Source: JAAYCB01 sp012744395 (GTDB lineage Bacteria; Planctomycetota; Planctomycetia; Pirellulales; Thermoguttaceae). From it: DNA of 64,000 nucleotides. Each line of letters begins with the position of its first letter. Position 1 is the first letter of the stretch. The position numbers were made by a program, and so were the translations under genes. The notes below the pieces were generated by a model. That model saw only the letters and a list, made by a program, of their open reading frames with translations. It was not told the DNA's origin and did not search any database. Where the stretch lies: positions 1 through 64,000 of the forward strand of contig JAQVNJ010000001.1 in the NCBI GenBank assembly GCA_028703175.1, in the 5' to 3' direction. This document shows positions 17,037 through 26,365 of this stretch, piece after piece.

Positions 17037-17342
17037 GCGCGGCGCTCGGAGAATCGGGAGGGAGACCTTGCGGGAGGGTACACGCGTCCATCTGGCAGGT
17101 GGATGCTGGCGCCGCGAGAGAAGGCGGGTTGCCGATGGCTGACGGCCTTTCCTTCAGGTATGATGGAAACGAGAGTTTCCTGGGCGAGGGCCGGCGCGCG
17201 TTCCGCGGTGGAACGGCTCTCCTTCGCCCGGCACAGGCGGATTGCCGGAGACCGGGGCGGGCGTTTGGCGGCCGCCGTCGCCAGCCTGCCGAGGCGTCCA
17301 GTTGTCGCCAGCCCGGCTTGATCGGCCCGAAGGAGTTGCGTT
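17037..17342. other. Intergenic gap upstream of the ABC-2 membrane protein
   Basis: About 300 bp between the terminator and the next TTG start. No gene or clear promoter was recognised apart from the AAGGAG ribosome-binding site of the next gene at 17329-17334. Confidence 0.4.
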
Positions 17343-19190
17343 TTGCTGATTGGCCCCGTTTTTACCCGCGAGGTGGTGATTGCGCCCCGCCGAGCGCGAA
17401 CGTATGTTGCGAGAACGGCCTATGGGATCGGCCTGCTCGTCATGATGGCCACCGCCTGGCTGGTTCTGACAGGCACGCAGGTGGTTCGCGACGTGGGCGA
17501 CCTGGCTCGATTCGGCACGATCCTGCTGCAAATCCTGGCGTGGCTGCAATTGGCCTTGGCGGTCTTCTTCTCGGCGTTGCTCTCGGCGAGCGCTGTCTCG
17601 CAGGAGAAGGACCGCAAGACCCTGGTGCTTCTTCTGCTGACGAATTTGTCCAACAGCGAGTTGGTGTTGGGCAAGTGGTTTGCGGCTCTCTTGCAGGTTG
17701 TCGTCCTGACCCTGGTCTCGTTGCCGCTGTTCATGCTGTCGACGTGGTTTGGCGGCGTTTCGTTTGACCAGGTGGCGAGGGTCTTCGTGGTCACCCTGGT
17801 GAGCATTGTCGTCTGTGGCAGCCTCGGCTCGACGATCGCCCTGTGGCGAGAAAAGACCTTCCAGGCACTGGCCATGACCGTGCTGATCCTGGTGCTTTGG
17901 ATCGGCTTCTGGGAGACGGTTGGAGCGGGCCTGGGCAGCCGCCGACTGGGGCTGGAGCCGGGGGTCCTGGCCGTGGCATTCAGTCCGTGGCGGGCGATCC
18001 AGGAAGCCACCTCTCCGGTCGTGCTCGGAGACCCCTCGCTCGCTGGGTGGCTGCGGGCGGCGGTTTGGGGAATCGAGCCGTTCGTGCTTGCCGGGTTGTT
18101 GACGGCATTCGTCTTGAACGCGATTGCCATCGCGCGGGTGCGGGTGTGGAATCCATCGCGGGACAGCCGGCAGGCGGTCCGCGAAGACGAGACGTGGAAC
18201 CGCGAGAGCATCTGGGGGGCCGAATACGACGCCGCCCGGGTTCCGGAAGAAAGCCAGGCCGCCACGGAGGTGAGGAAACCGGAGCCGCGCCGGGGCTCCG
18301 CGGAGCCGCCCGCCGCCACCCGGCGCGTCTGGGACAATCCAGTCATCTGGCGGGAGATTCGCACCTGGGCGTACGGCCGCAAGATTCTCATCGTGCGCGT
18401 TGTCTATCTGCTGTTGTCCGCGGCCGCGATCGCCGGCTTGCCCCTGGGGGGCGAAGCGGGCCGCGGGGGAGTCGATTCCGGCACGCTGCTGCCGCTGCTC
18501 CTGCTGTTGCTGCTGAGTCTCGTGCTGGTCAATGCGCAGGCCGTGACCTCGCTGGCGAGCGAACGCGATGGCAAGGCGCTCGACCTGCTCCTGGTCAGCG
18601 ATCTGACGCCGAAGGAGTTCGTTTTCGGAAAACTCGGCGGAGCGTTCTACAACACGAAGGAGATGGTGTTGCTTCCGGCGGGGTTCTGCGTCTACCTCTG
18701 GTGGCGGGAATTGGTCGGCATGGAGATGCTCGTTTACCTGCTGCTGGGGCTGGGGGTGCTCTACTGCTTCGCGGCGATGCTCGGCATCCACATCGGAATC
18801 CACTATGCCAATTCGCGTACGGCGATCCTTGTCAGCCTGGGAACGGTCTTCTTTCTGTTCCTTGGGGTGGCCACCTGCATGCGGATGATGATCGCCTTCA
18901 GTGGAAATTTCGAGGCGCAGTTCCAGCCGTTTTTCGTCTTCATGGTCGGCGGAGGCATCGGGCTCTTCGTGGCATTGGGCGCCCGCAATCCGTCCAAGGC
19001 GATTGGCGTGGCATCGTTCGCCTGCCCCCTGGCCACGTTTTACGCAATGACGAGCCTCCTGCTGGACAAGCCTTACCTGGCGTTTATTGCGACGGCGGCG
19101 GCATACGGTTTCACGACGATCGCCATGCTGATCCCGGCGGTCGACGAGTTCGACGTGGCGACCGGCCGGACGACGACCGGAGAACCGTAA
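17343..19190 (+). CDS. ABC-2 type transporter permease-like membrane protein
   Basis: 615 residues with about twelve hydrophobic segments in two halves joined by a hydrophilic linker (about 265-335). Each half carries the ABC-2 signature style: an amphipathic start (NPVIWREIRTWAYGRK in the second half) and a motif of SQEKDRKTLVLLLLTNLSN or SERDGKALDLLLVSDLTP type after the first helices. Such permeases form exporters with an ATPase; none is adjacent, although a similar two-half permease sits beside an ATPase at 35.7-38.4 kb. The start is TTG with AAGGAG nine bases upstream and no better ATG. The CNNM-like genes follow after 29 bp, so an operon is likely. Substrate unknown. Confidence 0.85.
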   Translation: MLIGPVFTREVVIAPRRARTYVARTAYGIGLLVMMATAWLVLTGTQVVRDVGDLARFGTILLQILAWLQLALAVFFSALLSASAVSQEKDRKTLVLLLLTNLSNSELVLGKWFAALLQVVVLTLVSLPLFMLSTWFGGVSFDQVARVFVVTLVSIVVCGSLGSTIALWREKTFQALAMTVLILVLWIGFWETVGAGLGSRRLGLEPGVLAVAFSPWRAIQEATSPVVLGDPSLAGWLRAAVWGIEPFVLAGLLTAFVLNAIAIARVRVWNPSRDSRQAVREDETWNRESIWGAEYDAARVPEESQAATEVRKPEPRRGSAEPPAATRRVWDNPVIWREIRTWAYGRKILIVRVVYLLLSAAAIAGLPLGGEAGRGGVDSGTLLPLLLLLLLSLVLVNAQAVTSLASERDGKALDLLLVSDLTPKEFVFGKLGGAFYNTKEMVLLPAGFCVYLWWRELVGMEMLVYLLLGLGVLYCFAAMLGIHIGIHYANSRTAILVSLGTVFFLFLGVATCMRMMIAFSGNFEAQFQPFFVFMVGGGIGLFVALGARNPSKAIGVASFACPLATFYAMTSLLLDKPYLAFIATAAAYGFTTIAMLIPAVDEFDVATGRTTTGEP

Positions 19191-19219
19191 TGCGGCGCAG
19201 TCGCCGGAGTTGAACCGAA

Positions 19220-20485
19220 GTGCACGGACTGCTAGCCCACTGGGCGGGGCTGACGGCCATGGGGGCGTTGGCTTGCGTCTCCGCGCTCTGCTCGGCGAGT
19301 GAAGCGGCGTTGTTTTCGCTGAATGGCCGCCAGTGTCGGAAATTGGCCGCGGATCGGCGGGGCCGGATCGCCCTTTCCCTGCTGGAGGACCCCGATCGGC
19401 TGCTTACGGCGGTGCTGTTCTGGAACCTGATCATCAACCTGGCCTACTTCGCAATCGCCTCGATGATCAGCCTGCGGTTGGAGCGATCCGGCTCTTCGGC
19501 CGCAGCGGCCGTCGTGGCCTTCGGCGCGCTGCTGGTGCTGATTGTCTTCGGTGAGATGGTTCCCAAGAGCGTGGGAGTGTTGACGCCCGGTCCGCTGGCC
19601 GGCCTGCTGGCGGTGCCGATCGCCGGCCTCGTTCGGCTGATCGGCCCCGTCTTGCCGGCACTGCGGACCGCCAACCTGCTTTCGCGGCGGTTGTTCTGCC
19701 CGCGTTTCCAGGCGGAACCGCACCTTCGCATCGGCGATCTGGAGCGCGCCGTGGCACTTTCCACGCAGAACGCCGCCTTGCTCGAGCAAGAGCAGCTCGT
19801 GCTCCAGAGCATCGTCGGGCTGTCGGAAATCCGCGTCGATGAGCTGATGCGGCCGCGGAACAGTTGCCGGACCTTTCGCCCGCCCGTGGCGCTTGCCGAC
19901 CTGAAGGGCCAGATGCCCCCGAGCGGATACCTGTTGGTGACGGAGCCTGACAGCGACGAAATCGCCAAGGCGATCCCGCTGAAGAGCCTCTCGCGCGTCC
20001 CGCGCGAGCACCTGGAGAACCACGCCGAAGCGGTGGTCTACGTGCCGTGGTGCACGACCGTCGCCGACGCGCTGGAGGTGATGTTTCGCGGCCCCTGGCG
20101 CGTGGCGGCCGTGATCAACGAGTACGGGGAGACGATCGGCATCGTCACGGAGGACGATGTTCTCGACACGGTCTTCAGCAAGGCGTCCAGCCGTGTGGAG
20201 CGAATCCTCTCCCGCCAGCCGCTCCGCCAGGTCGGTCCGGACCGCTGGCACGTGGACGGGATGACCGGGCTGAGGCGGTTGCGGCGGCACTTCAGTCTTG
20301 ATGGTCCGGCATGCCGGAGCGTGACCGTTGCCGGGGTGATTCAGGAAATCCTCAATCGCCTGCCGGCGGCGGGAGACGAGTGCACGTGGGGCCCGTTTCA
20401 TTTCCGCGTGCTGCGGACTTCCGGGCGAGTCCCCCAGCTCATCGAACTGACGCTCCTCTCTCCCCCGCCGGAGGCGACGCGATGA
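19220..20485 (+). CDS. CNNM/CorC (HlyC-CorC) family membrane protein with CBS domains
   Basis: 421 residues: a CNNM/DUF21 transmembrane domain (about 5-170, with SASEAALFSLNGR and FGEMVPKSVGVL), a CBS pair (about 195-320, with VINEYGETIGIVTEDDVLDTVF) and a C-terminal CorC/HlyC-type domain (about 335-415). The family is linked to Mg2+/Co2+ efflux or homeostasis. GTG start at 19220; no closer ATG. The stop overlaps the start of the next gene by four bases (ATGA), so the two are translationally coupled. Confidence 0.9.
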   Translation: MHGLLAHWAGLTAMGALACVSALCSASEAALFSLNGRQCRKLAADRRGRIALSLLEDPDRLLTAVLFWNLIINLAYFAIASMISLRLERSGSSAAAAVVAFGALLVLIVFGEMVPKSVGVLTPGPLAGLLAVPIAGLVRLIGPVLPALRTANLLSRRLFCPRFQAEPHLRIGDLERAVALSTQNAALLEQEQLVLQSIVGLSEIRVDELMRPRNSCRTFRPPVALADLKGQMPPSGYLLVTEPDSDEIAKAIPLKSLSRVPREHLENHAEAVVYVPWCTTVADALEVMFRGPWRVAAVINEYGETIGIVTEDDVLDTVFSKASSRVERILSRQPLRQVGPDRWHVDGMTGLRRLRRHFSLDGPACRSVTVAGVIQEILNRLPAAGDECTWGPFHFRVLRTSGRVPQLIELTLLSPPPEATR

Positions 20486-21450
20486 TCTGGGCGGCGCTGG
20501 GCCTGGCAATGGTCGGGCTGTCCCTGAGCGGCTTGTTCAGCGGGTCGGAGACGGGCTTCTACCGGGCGTCGCGGATTCGCCTCGTCCTCGACGCCTTGAG
20601 CGGGGATCGGATCGCGCGCGGACTGCTCTGGCTGACCAATCACGCCTCGATGTTCGTGGCCACCACGCTGGTCGGAAACAACATTGCCAACTACATGGTC
20701 TCGCTGGCGATTGTCCTGGGGACGAACGAGCTGGTTGCCGGCGATTCATGGATTCCCGAGTTGCTCGCCCCGGTGTTGCTCGCCCCAATCCTGTTCGTCT
20801 ACGGAGAGTTGGTCCCAAAATACCTCTTCCTGCACGCCCCCAACCGCTTGCTCCGCCGAGCCGGCTGGCCACTGCTTGTGTTCGTCATCCTCTTCCTGCC
20901 GGTCAGCTCGCTGCTCTGGCTGCTGAACCGGGCCCTGGCGGGATTGCTCGGCGAATCCCTCGAGCGAGTCCACTTGAGGATCGCCCGCCGCGAACTCCGC
21001 AAAATCCTCGAAGAGGGGCACGAAGTCGGCATTCTCCATCCGGTCCAGCAGAAGTTGGCGGCAAGCATTTTCGCGTCGGCCGACCACACGTTGCGGCGCT
21101 ACCTGTCTCCCCTCAGCGGAGTGGCTCGAGCGCGGGCCGGGATGAGCAAGGAGGAGATTCTCGGGCTGGGCCGGCGGTTCAAACTGGCCGAGGTGCCGAT
21201 CGAAGATGCCGACCAACCCGGACAACTGGCGGCCTACGTGCGGACGATCGACCTGGAGTTGAGCCCGTCGTCCGAGGTCGGGGCCGTGCGGCCGCTGATG
21301 TCCATTCCTGCCGGCGAGACTCCCCTGACAGCATTGATCCGCTTGCAGAGCGCGCGGGAGAATCTAGCGCGGGTCATCGACCGACGAGGGCAGACGGTCG
21401 GAATCCTGAGCGCTGCGCAACTCCGCCGGCGGCTGCTGCGAGACAACTAG
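20482..21450 (+). CDS. CNNM (DUF21) domain membrane protein, coupled paralogue
   Basis: 322 residues. CNNM domain at about 1-165 (GLFSGSETGFYRASRIRLVL, FVYGELVPKYLFLHAPN) then a divergent CBS-like region (about 190-318, RVIDRRGQTVGILSAAQLRR). There is no C-terminal CorC domain, so it is the shorter partner of the upstream gene. ATG 20482 overlaps the upstream stop (ATGA); an upstream in-frame extension would lie inside the neighbour and has no CNNM homology. Two coupled, unequal CNNM proteins suggest a heteromeric transporter. Confidence 0.88.
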   Translation: MIWAALGLAMVGLSLSGLFSGSETGFYRASRIRLVLDALSGDRIARGLLWLTNHASMFVATTLVGNNIANYMVSLAIVLGTNELVAGDSWIPELLAPVLLAPILFVYGELVPKYLFLHAPNRLLRRAGWPLLVFVILFLPVSSLLWLLNRALAGLLGESLERVHLRIARRELRKILEEGHEVGILHPVQQKLAASIFASADHTLRRYLSPLSGVARARAGMSKEEILGLGRRFKLAEVPIEDADQPGQLAAYVRTIDLELSPSSEVGAVRPLMSIPAGETPLTALIRLQSARENLARVIDRRGQTVGILSAAQLRRRLLRDN

Positions 21451-21535
21451 CCGGCCGCCGCCCGGAGCCTGGCACGGCGCGCCGCTCGGCCGCCCGGTCT
21501 TGCTGCCAGGCAATCGTCGACGAGAAGCACAACCC

Positions 21536-22870
21536 ATGAAATCGCCGTCACGACAACTCCTGCCGCTTGCCGCGATTGCCCTCGGCGCCGCCTGCTGCGG
21601 TTGCCAGGACCGGGATCTGTATCCGAGCGGTCCGATCGTGCTGATCTGCCCCTGGTCGGCCGGCGGCGGCACCGACCAGACCAGCCGGCAGGTCGCGACG
21701 CTCCTGGAGCGGCAGCTCGGCGTGCCGGTCAACGTCGTCAACTCCACCGGCGGTGCGGGAGTGACGGGACACACGCGGGGGGCCTTGGCGCGGCCGGACG
21801 GCTACACGATCACGATGGTCACCGTGGAGATCAATATGCTCCACTGGCGCGGCTTGACGAATGTCTCCTACCAGGACTTCGATCCGGTTGGAATGCTCAA
21901 CCGCGACGCCACGGCGGTCTTCGTCCGTCGCGACGCGCCGTGGAAGACTCTCGGCGAGCTCCAGAAACACATCCGAGATAACCCGGGACACGTCAAGGCG
22001 TCGGGGACGGCCCGGGGGGGGAGCTGGCATCTGGGATTTGCCGGTTGGCTGGACCATGAAGGGATTGATCCGGGCAGCGCGACCTGGGTCTCGATCAACG
22101 GCGCGGCGCCGTCGCTCCAGGAGCTGATTGCCGGCGGCATCGATCTCGCCTGCTGTAGTCTGCCCGAGGCCCAGGCCCTGCTCGACGCGGGCCGCGTCCG
22201 GTGCCTGGGAGTGATGGCCGATCAGCGGGTCGGGCAATACCCGGACGTGCCGACGTTCCACGAGCAGGGCGTGGATTGGACGTTCGCGGCCTGGCGCGGG
22301 ATCTGCCTTCCCAAGGGGTGCCCTGCGGAGGTCCGCAGCCGGCTGGCGTCGGCTCTGGAAAAGGTGGCCCGGAGCAGCGCGTTCCGCGATCCCATGGGCA
22401 ACGCTGGTTTCGATGTCACCTGGCAGCCGCCCGAGCAGTTCGCCGAGACGATGGCGCGCGTCGACGAGCAACTCGGAAAGTTGCTCACCAGCGCGGCGAT
22501 GCAGTCGATCGGGGAGTCGAGATTCGGACCGATGTTCTTTCCAACCGTTCTGGCCGCGGTTGGAGGCGTGGTCTTCCTCGGCCTGATCGTGACGGGGCAA
22601 TTGACACGCCCCGAGCAGACGGAGCGGCTGTCCATGCATGACCTGGGACGGCTCGCTGAGACCGCCACTTGCGTCGTGGTGTATGTCATGTTCGCCGAGA
22701 CGGTCGGCTTCTTGCTGACGGCCGGCCCGCTGCTCGTGTTTCTCCTCGTGCGCCTCGGCAATCGCTGGCGCGTGAGCGTTGCCGCAAGCGCGGTCGTCGT
22801 GGGCCTGGTCTACCAGTTGTTCGCCGTGGGATTGCGGGTTCCCCTGCCCCGGGGCTGGTTGGGATGGTGA
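21536..22870 (+). CDS. Fused TctC-TctB: tripartite tricarboxylate transporter receptor joined to the small membrane subunit
   Basis: 444 residues. A lipoprotein-type signal ends near Cys20-23 (AAIALGAACCGC). Residues about 30-320 are a TctC/Bug-type extracytoplasmic receptor (CPWSAGGGTDQTSRQVA, NSTGGAGVTGHTRGAL, GINGAAPSLQELIAGG-like). From about residue 325 the chain continues without a break into a TctB-type membrane domain (GPMFFPTVLAAVGGVVF, about four hydrophobic segments, ending VPLPRGWLGW). TctB normally begins with a helix before the GPxFFP loop; that helix is missing and the receptor takes its place, which keeps topology consistent because this loop is periplasmic. TctA follows after one base. 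The start at ATG 21536 is set by the signal peptide. Both halves are clear; substrate (citrate-like, or another carboxylate) is not. Confidence 0.9.
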   Translation: MKSPSRQLLPLAAIALGAACCGCQDRDLYPSGPIVLICPWSAGGGTDQTSRQVATLLERQLGVPVNVVNSTGGAGVTGHTRGALARPDGYTITMVTVEINMLHWRGLTNVSYQDFDPVGMLNRDATAVFVRRDAPWKTLGELQKHIRDNPGHVKASGTARGGSWHLGFAGWLDHEGIDPGSATWVSINGAAPSLQELIAGGIDLACCSLPEAQALLDAGRVRCLGVMADQRVGQYPDVPTFHEQGVDWTFAAWRGICLPKGCPAEVRSRLASALEKVARSSAFRDPMGNAGFDVTWQPPEQFAETMARVDEQLGKLLTSAAMQSIGESRFGPMFFPTVLAAVGGVVFLGLIVTGQLTRPEQTERLSMHDLGRLAETATCVVVYVMFAETVGFLLTAGPLLVFLLVRLGNRWRVSVAASAVVVGLVYQLFAVGLRVPLPRGWLGW

Positions 22871-22871
22871 C

Positions 22872-24464
22872 ATGAGCGAATCCTTGCTGCAAGCGTTTTC
22901 CGGGGTTCTTGGCGACCTCCGTGTCTTGCTGATCATTGTCGCCGCCGCGATTTACGGCATCTTCCTGGGGGCCGTGCCGGGTTTGACCGCGACGATGGCC
23001 GTCGCGCTGCTTGTGCCGGCGACTTTCTTTCTCGATCCGATTCCGGCCCTGGCGGCCGTGGTGACCGTTGAGGCGTGTGCGATTTTCGCCGGCGACATTC
23101 CCAACGCGCTGCTGCGGATTCCGGGCACTCCCGCCTCGGCCGCCTACGCCGACGACGTCTACGCGTTCACCCGCGCCGGCCGCTCCGCGGAGGTTCTCGG
23201 AGTCTGCCTGACGTTCTCCGTCGCCGGCGGCGTGTTGGGCACGGTGATTCTTGCGCTGTTTGCCCCGCAATTGGCCCGGATCACCACCTGGTTCAGCGTG
23301 GCCGAGTATTTCTGGCTCTACCTGCTCGGATTGAGCTCCGCGGTGATCGTTTCTCGCGGGTCGACATGGAAAGCGGCCTTGGCCCTGATCATCGGCCTGT
23401 TCCTCTCGACGGTCGGCCTGAGCGCCGTCCACGGGCAGGCCCGCTTCACCTTCGGTCAGGCCGAGCTGTTTCAGGGGGTCAATTTCATTCCGGCGATGAT
23501 CGGCCTGTTTGGGGTCTCGGAAGTCTTTCGCAACATTCTGACTTACGATTTCGCCGCCACAACGCCCGGCAGCCAGGCAGGCGGGCCGTTCTCGCCGCCT
23601 CGCTCCTGGAAGCAACGGCTGGCTGAGTCCGTACGTTCCGTCTTCGGCGCCAGTCTGCCCCTGTTGTGGATTCGCAGATGGCACGCGATCCGCTCGGGGA
23701 TGATGGGGTCGCTGATCGGGATGCTGCCGGGCGCGGGGGCCGACATCGCCGCCTGGGTATCGTTGGCGGTGTCGAAGCGGTTTTCGCCGAAACCCGAGGA
23801 GTATGGGGCGGGCTCGATGGAGGGCGTCTCGGATGCCAGCTCCGCGAACAGCGGGGCGTTGGCCGGCGCGTGGGTCCCGGCCCTGGTCTTCGGCATCCCG
23901 GGCGATTCCGTGACAGCGATTGTCATGGGCGTCCTGCTGATGAAGAACATCAAGCCTGGTCCCGAGATCTTCGAGAAGCAGGCCGTTCTCGTCTACAGCA
24001 TCTTCCTGATCTTCTTCCTGGCGAATCTGCTGCTGATCGCCGCCGGTTTCCTGGCGATCAAGGCGGGCGGCTACGCCGTGAGAATTCCCCGCAAGGTCCT
24101 CCTGCCCGTGATCCTGCTGTTCTGCGTAATCGGTTCCTATGCGATCAACGGCAGCTACTTCGACATCGGCGCGATGTTGGCGATGGGCGGCCTTGGTTTT
24201 GCCCTCGAACGCCGGCGGATTCCGCTCGGGCCGGTAGTGCTCGGGATCATTCTGGGCGGACCGTTGGAGGAGCGGTTCATGCAGACGCTGTCGAGTTCGG
24301 AGAGCGCGTGGGAGGCGTTCTTTTCGCGCCCGATGGCGGCCGCCCTGGGCGTTGCCTCGCTGCTCGTCTGGCTCGCGCCTCTGGTCATTTCGCTCCGGCA
24401 GCCGCGGCGGCTGCTGAAGTCCGTATCCGCGCGGCTCCGGCGACTCCGGCAAGGCTCGTCCTGA
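22872..24464 (+). CDS. tctA: Tripartite tricarboxylate transporter large permease subunit
   Basis: 530 residues with about twelve membrane segments. Family motifs: GAVPGLTATMAVALLVP near residue 33, IPNALLRIPGTPASAAYADD near 75 and GMLPGAGADIAAWVSLAVS near 285, with a second PG-type half at about 325 (FGIPGDSVTAIVMG). It is the channel-forming subunit driven by an ion gradient and works with the fused TctC-TctB encoded one base upstream. ATG 22872; the longer upstream frame overlaps the neighbour and is not homologous. Confidence 0.95.
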   Translation: MSESLLQAFSGVLGDLRVLLIIVAAAIYGIFLGAVPGLTATMAVALLVPATFFLDPIPALAAVVTVEACAIFAGDIPNALLRIPGTPASAAYADDVYAFTRAGRSAEVLGVCLTFSVAGGVLGTVILALFAPQLARITTWFSVAEYFWLYLLGLSSAVIVSRGSTWKAALALIIGLFLSTVGLSAVHGQARFTFGQAELFQGVNFIPAMIGLFGVSEVFRNILTYDFAATTPGSQAGGPFSPPRSWKQRLAESVRSVFGASLPLLWIRRWHAIRSGMMGSLIGMLPGAGADIAAWVSLAVSKRFSPKPEEYGAGSMEGVSDASSANSGALAGAWVPALVFGIPGDSVTAIVMGVLLMKNIKPGPEIFEKQAVLVYSIFLIFFLANLLLIAAGFLAIKAGGYAVRIPRKVLLPVILLFCVIGSYAINGSYFDIGAMLAMGGLGFALERRRIPLGPVVLGIILGGPLEERFMQTLSSSESAWEAFFSRPMAAALGVASLLVWLAPLVISLRQPRRLLKSVSARLRRLRQGSS

Positions 24465-24562
24465 AACGCGGCGTCCGGCCGGCGATGCAGACAGACCGTG
24501 CCCCCCCTGGGCCGTACAGCGTGGCGGCGCCGGCCGCGCCCCGCCGAATGCCTGCCCGGGGC

Positions 24563-24799
24563 TTACTTGTGGTACCCCAAGTCCTTGACTACGGCGAGCA
24601 TCTCCTCGTACGTGATGAAGCGGCGACGGTGGCGGAGCTTATATTGGTCGATAGCGGTTGCCATCTCGCGGGCCTCGGGCGAGAGGTCCGCGTGGTTGTT
24701 GCCGAACTGGCGTCGCTCGTGCTCGGGTGGCAACCCCGTGGGAACGCCGTAGCTGCGTCGATCGACAAACGTCCCTTCCGGTTCGAAGCATTGCGACAT
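24563..24799 (-). CDS. Small conserved protein of unknown function
   Basis: 78 residues, soluble and charged, with a compact C-terminal motif (SPEAREMATAIDQYKLRHR then RRFITYEEMLAVVKDLGY). Similar short proteins with this ending occur in planctomycetes as far as I recall, but no function is known to me. ATG 24799 has GGAAGGA eight bases upstream, a strong ribosome-binding site; the longer in-frame start is not supported. It is convergent with tctA, 98 bp away. Confidence 0.75.
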   Translation of the reverse strand: MSQCFEPEGTFVDRRSYGVPTGLPPEHERRQFGNNHADLSPEAREMATAIDQYKLRHRRRFITYEEMLAVVKDLGYHK

Positions 24800-25130
24800 G
24801 TGGTTAGTCCTTCCCAAGTTCTGGCACCGCAGGCGGGGGACAAGCGGCGGCATGTCTGGTCCTCGCACATCGCCGCCGGAGGCTTGGCGCAACGGACGGA
24901 GCCTAGGAAAGCCTAGCGCATGATTCCCACCGGGTCAAATCAAGCCGCCCGCCTGCGGGGGGCGGATCGGCTGTGCCGACAGGGGCGGATCTGCCGATCG
25001 TAGGGGTGCGGCATGTGCCACGGCAGATTCCCGGGCGATCGGTCCGATGCCCGCGACGGAGCTGGCCGGCTTTTCTCCCGGGGTGGGCGGTCCGCGCGGC
25101 ATCCGCCGCGCGGATCGCCGCTTGGCGCGC
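24800..25130. other. Intergenic gap upstream of the small conserved gene
   Basis: 331 bp between the TPR lipoprotein stop and the 24799 start, both leftward. It contains G/C-rich inverted segments near 24950-25000 (CCGCCC with GGGCGG) that could act as a terminator for the TPR gene, without a clear T-run. No gene was recognised. Confidence 0.35.
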
Positions 25131-26033
25131 TTAGCGGCGGACGATCGCGCTGTCGATCCCCATTTGGGCGAGCAGGTGACGGCTCGGCCCGTGCGCCGGG
25201 TCGACGGCCAGTGCGTCGAAGGCCGCCTGGGCGGCATGCTGCGGGCGTCCCGCGAGCATCTCCGCCTTGGCAAGGCAATAGAGCGTCTCCAGACTGCGGT
25301 CGCCCTGTTGGGCGGCTGCCGAAAGCTGGGCAACCGCGTCCTCGTGGCGGCCCAGCGCTAGGTAGGATCGACCTTTGATCGCCAAAATCGCGGCTGGTTC
25401 ATCGGGGGGGGCCCAGCGGCGTGCGAGGCTCTGGACCGTGGCCAGGGCTCGGTCCGGCTGCCCGATCTCCAGGTAGATGTTCGCGATTTCCGCCTCGATT
25501 TCCGCGTCGCCCGACGCCAGGCATTGCGCTCGGTGCAGGTCGCTGAGCGACTCCCGCAGGTGCCCGGCCTGGTGCATTATCCGACCCCTCAGGGCCCAGG
25601 CGGCTGCCAGGTCGAGTTTCAGATCGAGGGCCGACTCGGCCGACTCCCGGGCGGACTGGAGGTTGCCCAACGCCATCTGCATTTCACCGTATGCTACCCG
25701 CAGCGAGGGGTCTTCCGGTGAGAGGCGAATTGCCTCGGCCAACTGTGCCACCGCTTCGGCGCGACTCCCGCGGGCCCACAGCAGCCGGCCGAACTTGTGA
25801 CGCGCGTCCGGATCCTCGGGGCACACATCGACCGCCTTTGACAGCAGCGGTTCGGCTTCCTGCCAGCACGCGCGCTCCATCGCCGCGACTCCCTGGCGGC
25901 AAAGCTGCCGCGAAACGATCGTCGCGGGAGAGATCGGCGCCTCACGCCCCCATAGCTGGCAACCCGGCTGCGAGCTCAGCATGAAGCCGAGCCCCAGCAA
26001 CCAGGCCAGGATGGTCGGGGAGGGAGGATGCAT
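25131..26033 (-). CDS. TPR-repeat lipoprotein
   Basis: 300 residues. A signal-type N-terminus (MHPPSPTILAWLLGLGFMLS) ends at Cys near residue 26 (SQPGCQLWG), a weak lipobox. The rest is about seven tetratricopeptide repeats (for example AVAQLAEAIRLSPEDPSLRV and SALDLKLDLAAAWALRGRI), a protein-protein scaffold outside the cytoplasmic membrane. ATG 26033 is preferred over a longer in-frame start because the signal begins there. It is divergent from the 26366 gene. Confidence 0.85.
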   Translation of the reverse strand: MHPPSPTILAWLLGLGFMLSSQPGCQLWGREAPISPATIVSRQLCRQGVAAMERACWQEAEPLLSKAVDVCPEDPDARHKFGRLLWARGSRAEAVAQLAEAIRLSPEDPSLRVAYGEMQMALGNLQSARESAESALDLKLDLAAAWALRGRIMHQAGHLRESLSDLHRAQCLASGDAEIEAEIANIYLEIGQPDRALATVQSLARRWAPPDEPAAILAIKGRSYLALGRHEDAVAQLSAAAQQGDRSLETLYCLAKAEMLAGRPQHAAQAAFDALAVDPAHGPSRHLLAQMGIDSAIVRR

Positions 26034-26365
26034 GGTCGATCGACGATTCAGGACTTTGGGCCGAGTCGGCGACAGCCATTCCGGCAATGTCGAACACTCC
26101 GGTTCGGCTGTCAATCGACACGGTCTGCGCGGACTGGGCAGCGATCGTAGCAGAAGGCTCGAGTGCCTGCCAGATCGGTTTGCCATACTTCAATCCCCAA
26201 CCAATCCCCAAAGGGGGCACGCCAGCTTCTTATCCTGGCTGCCAATCGCCAGCTTGGCAACCCCTGAGGCCCCGCGGCCTCAAGGGCCAAGCGGATTTCC
26301 CGTGGCCGACTGGTCTGTTAGGATAAAGGCGCGCTTGCGTCGTCACTTGGCTCGGGATCGGCAAG
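26034..26365. other. Divergent intergenic region
   Basis: 332 bp between the TPR lipoprotein gene and the 26366 gene. It holds a perfect small palindrome (GAGGCC-4-GGCCTC) near 26270 and other short inverted segments; promoters for both genes must lie here but none is convincing. Confidence 0.35.
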
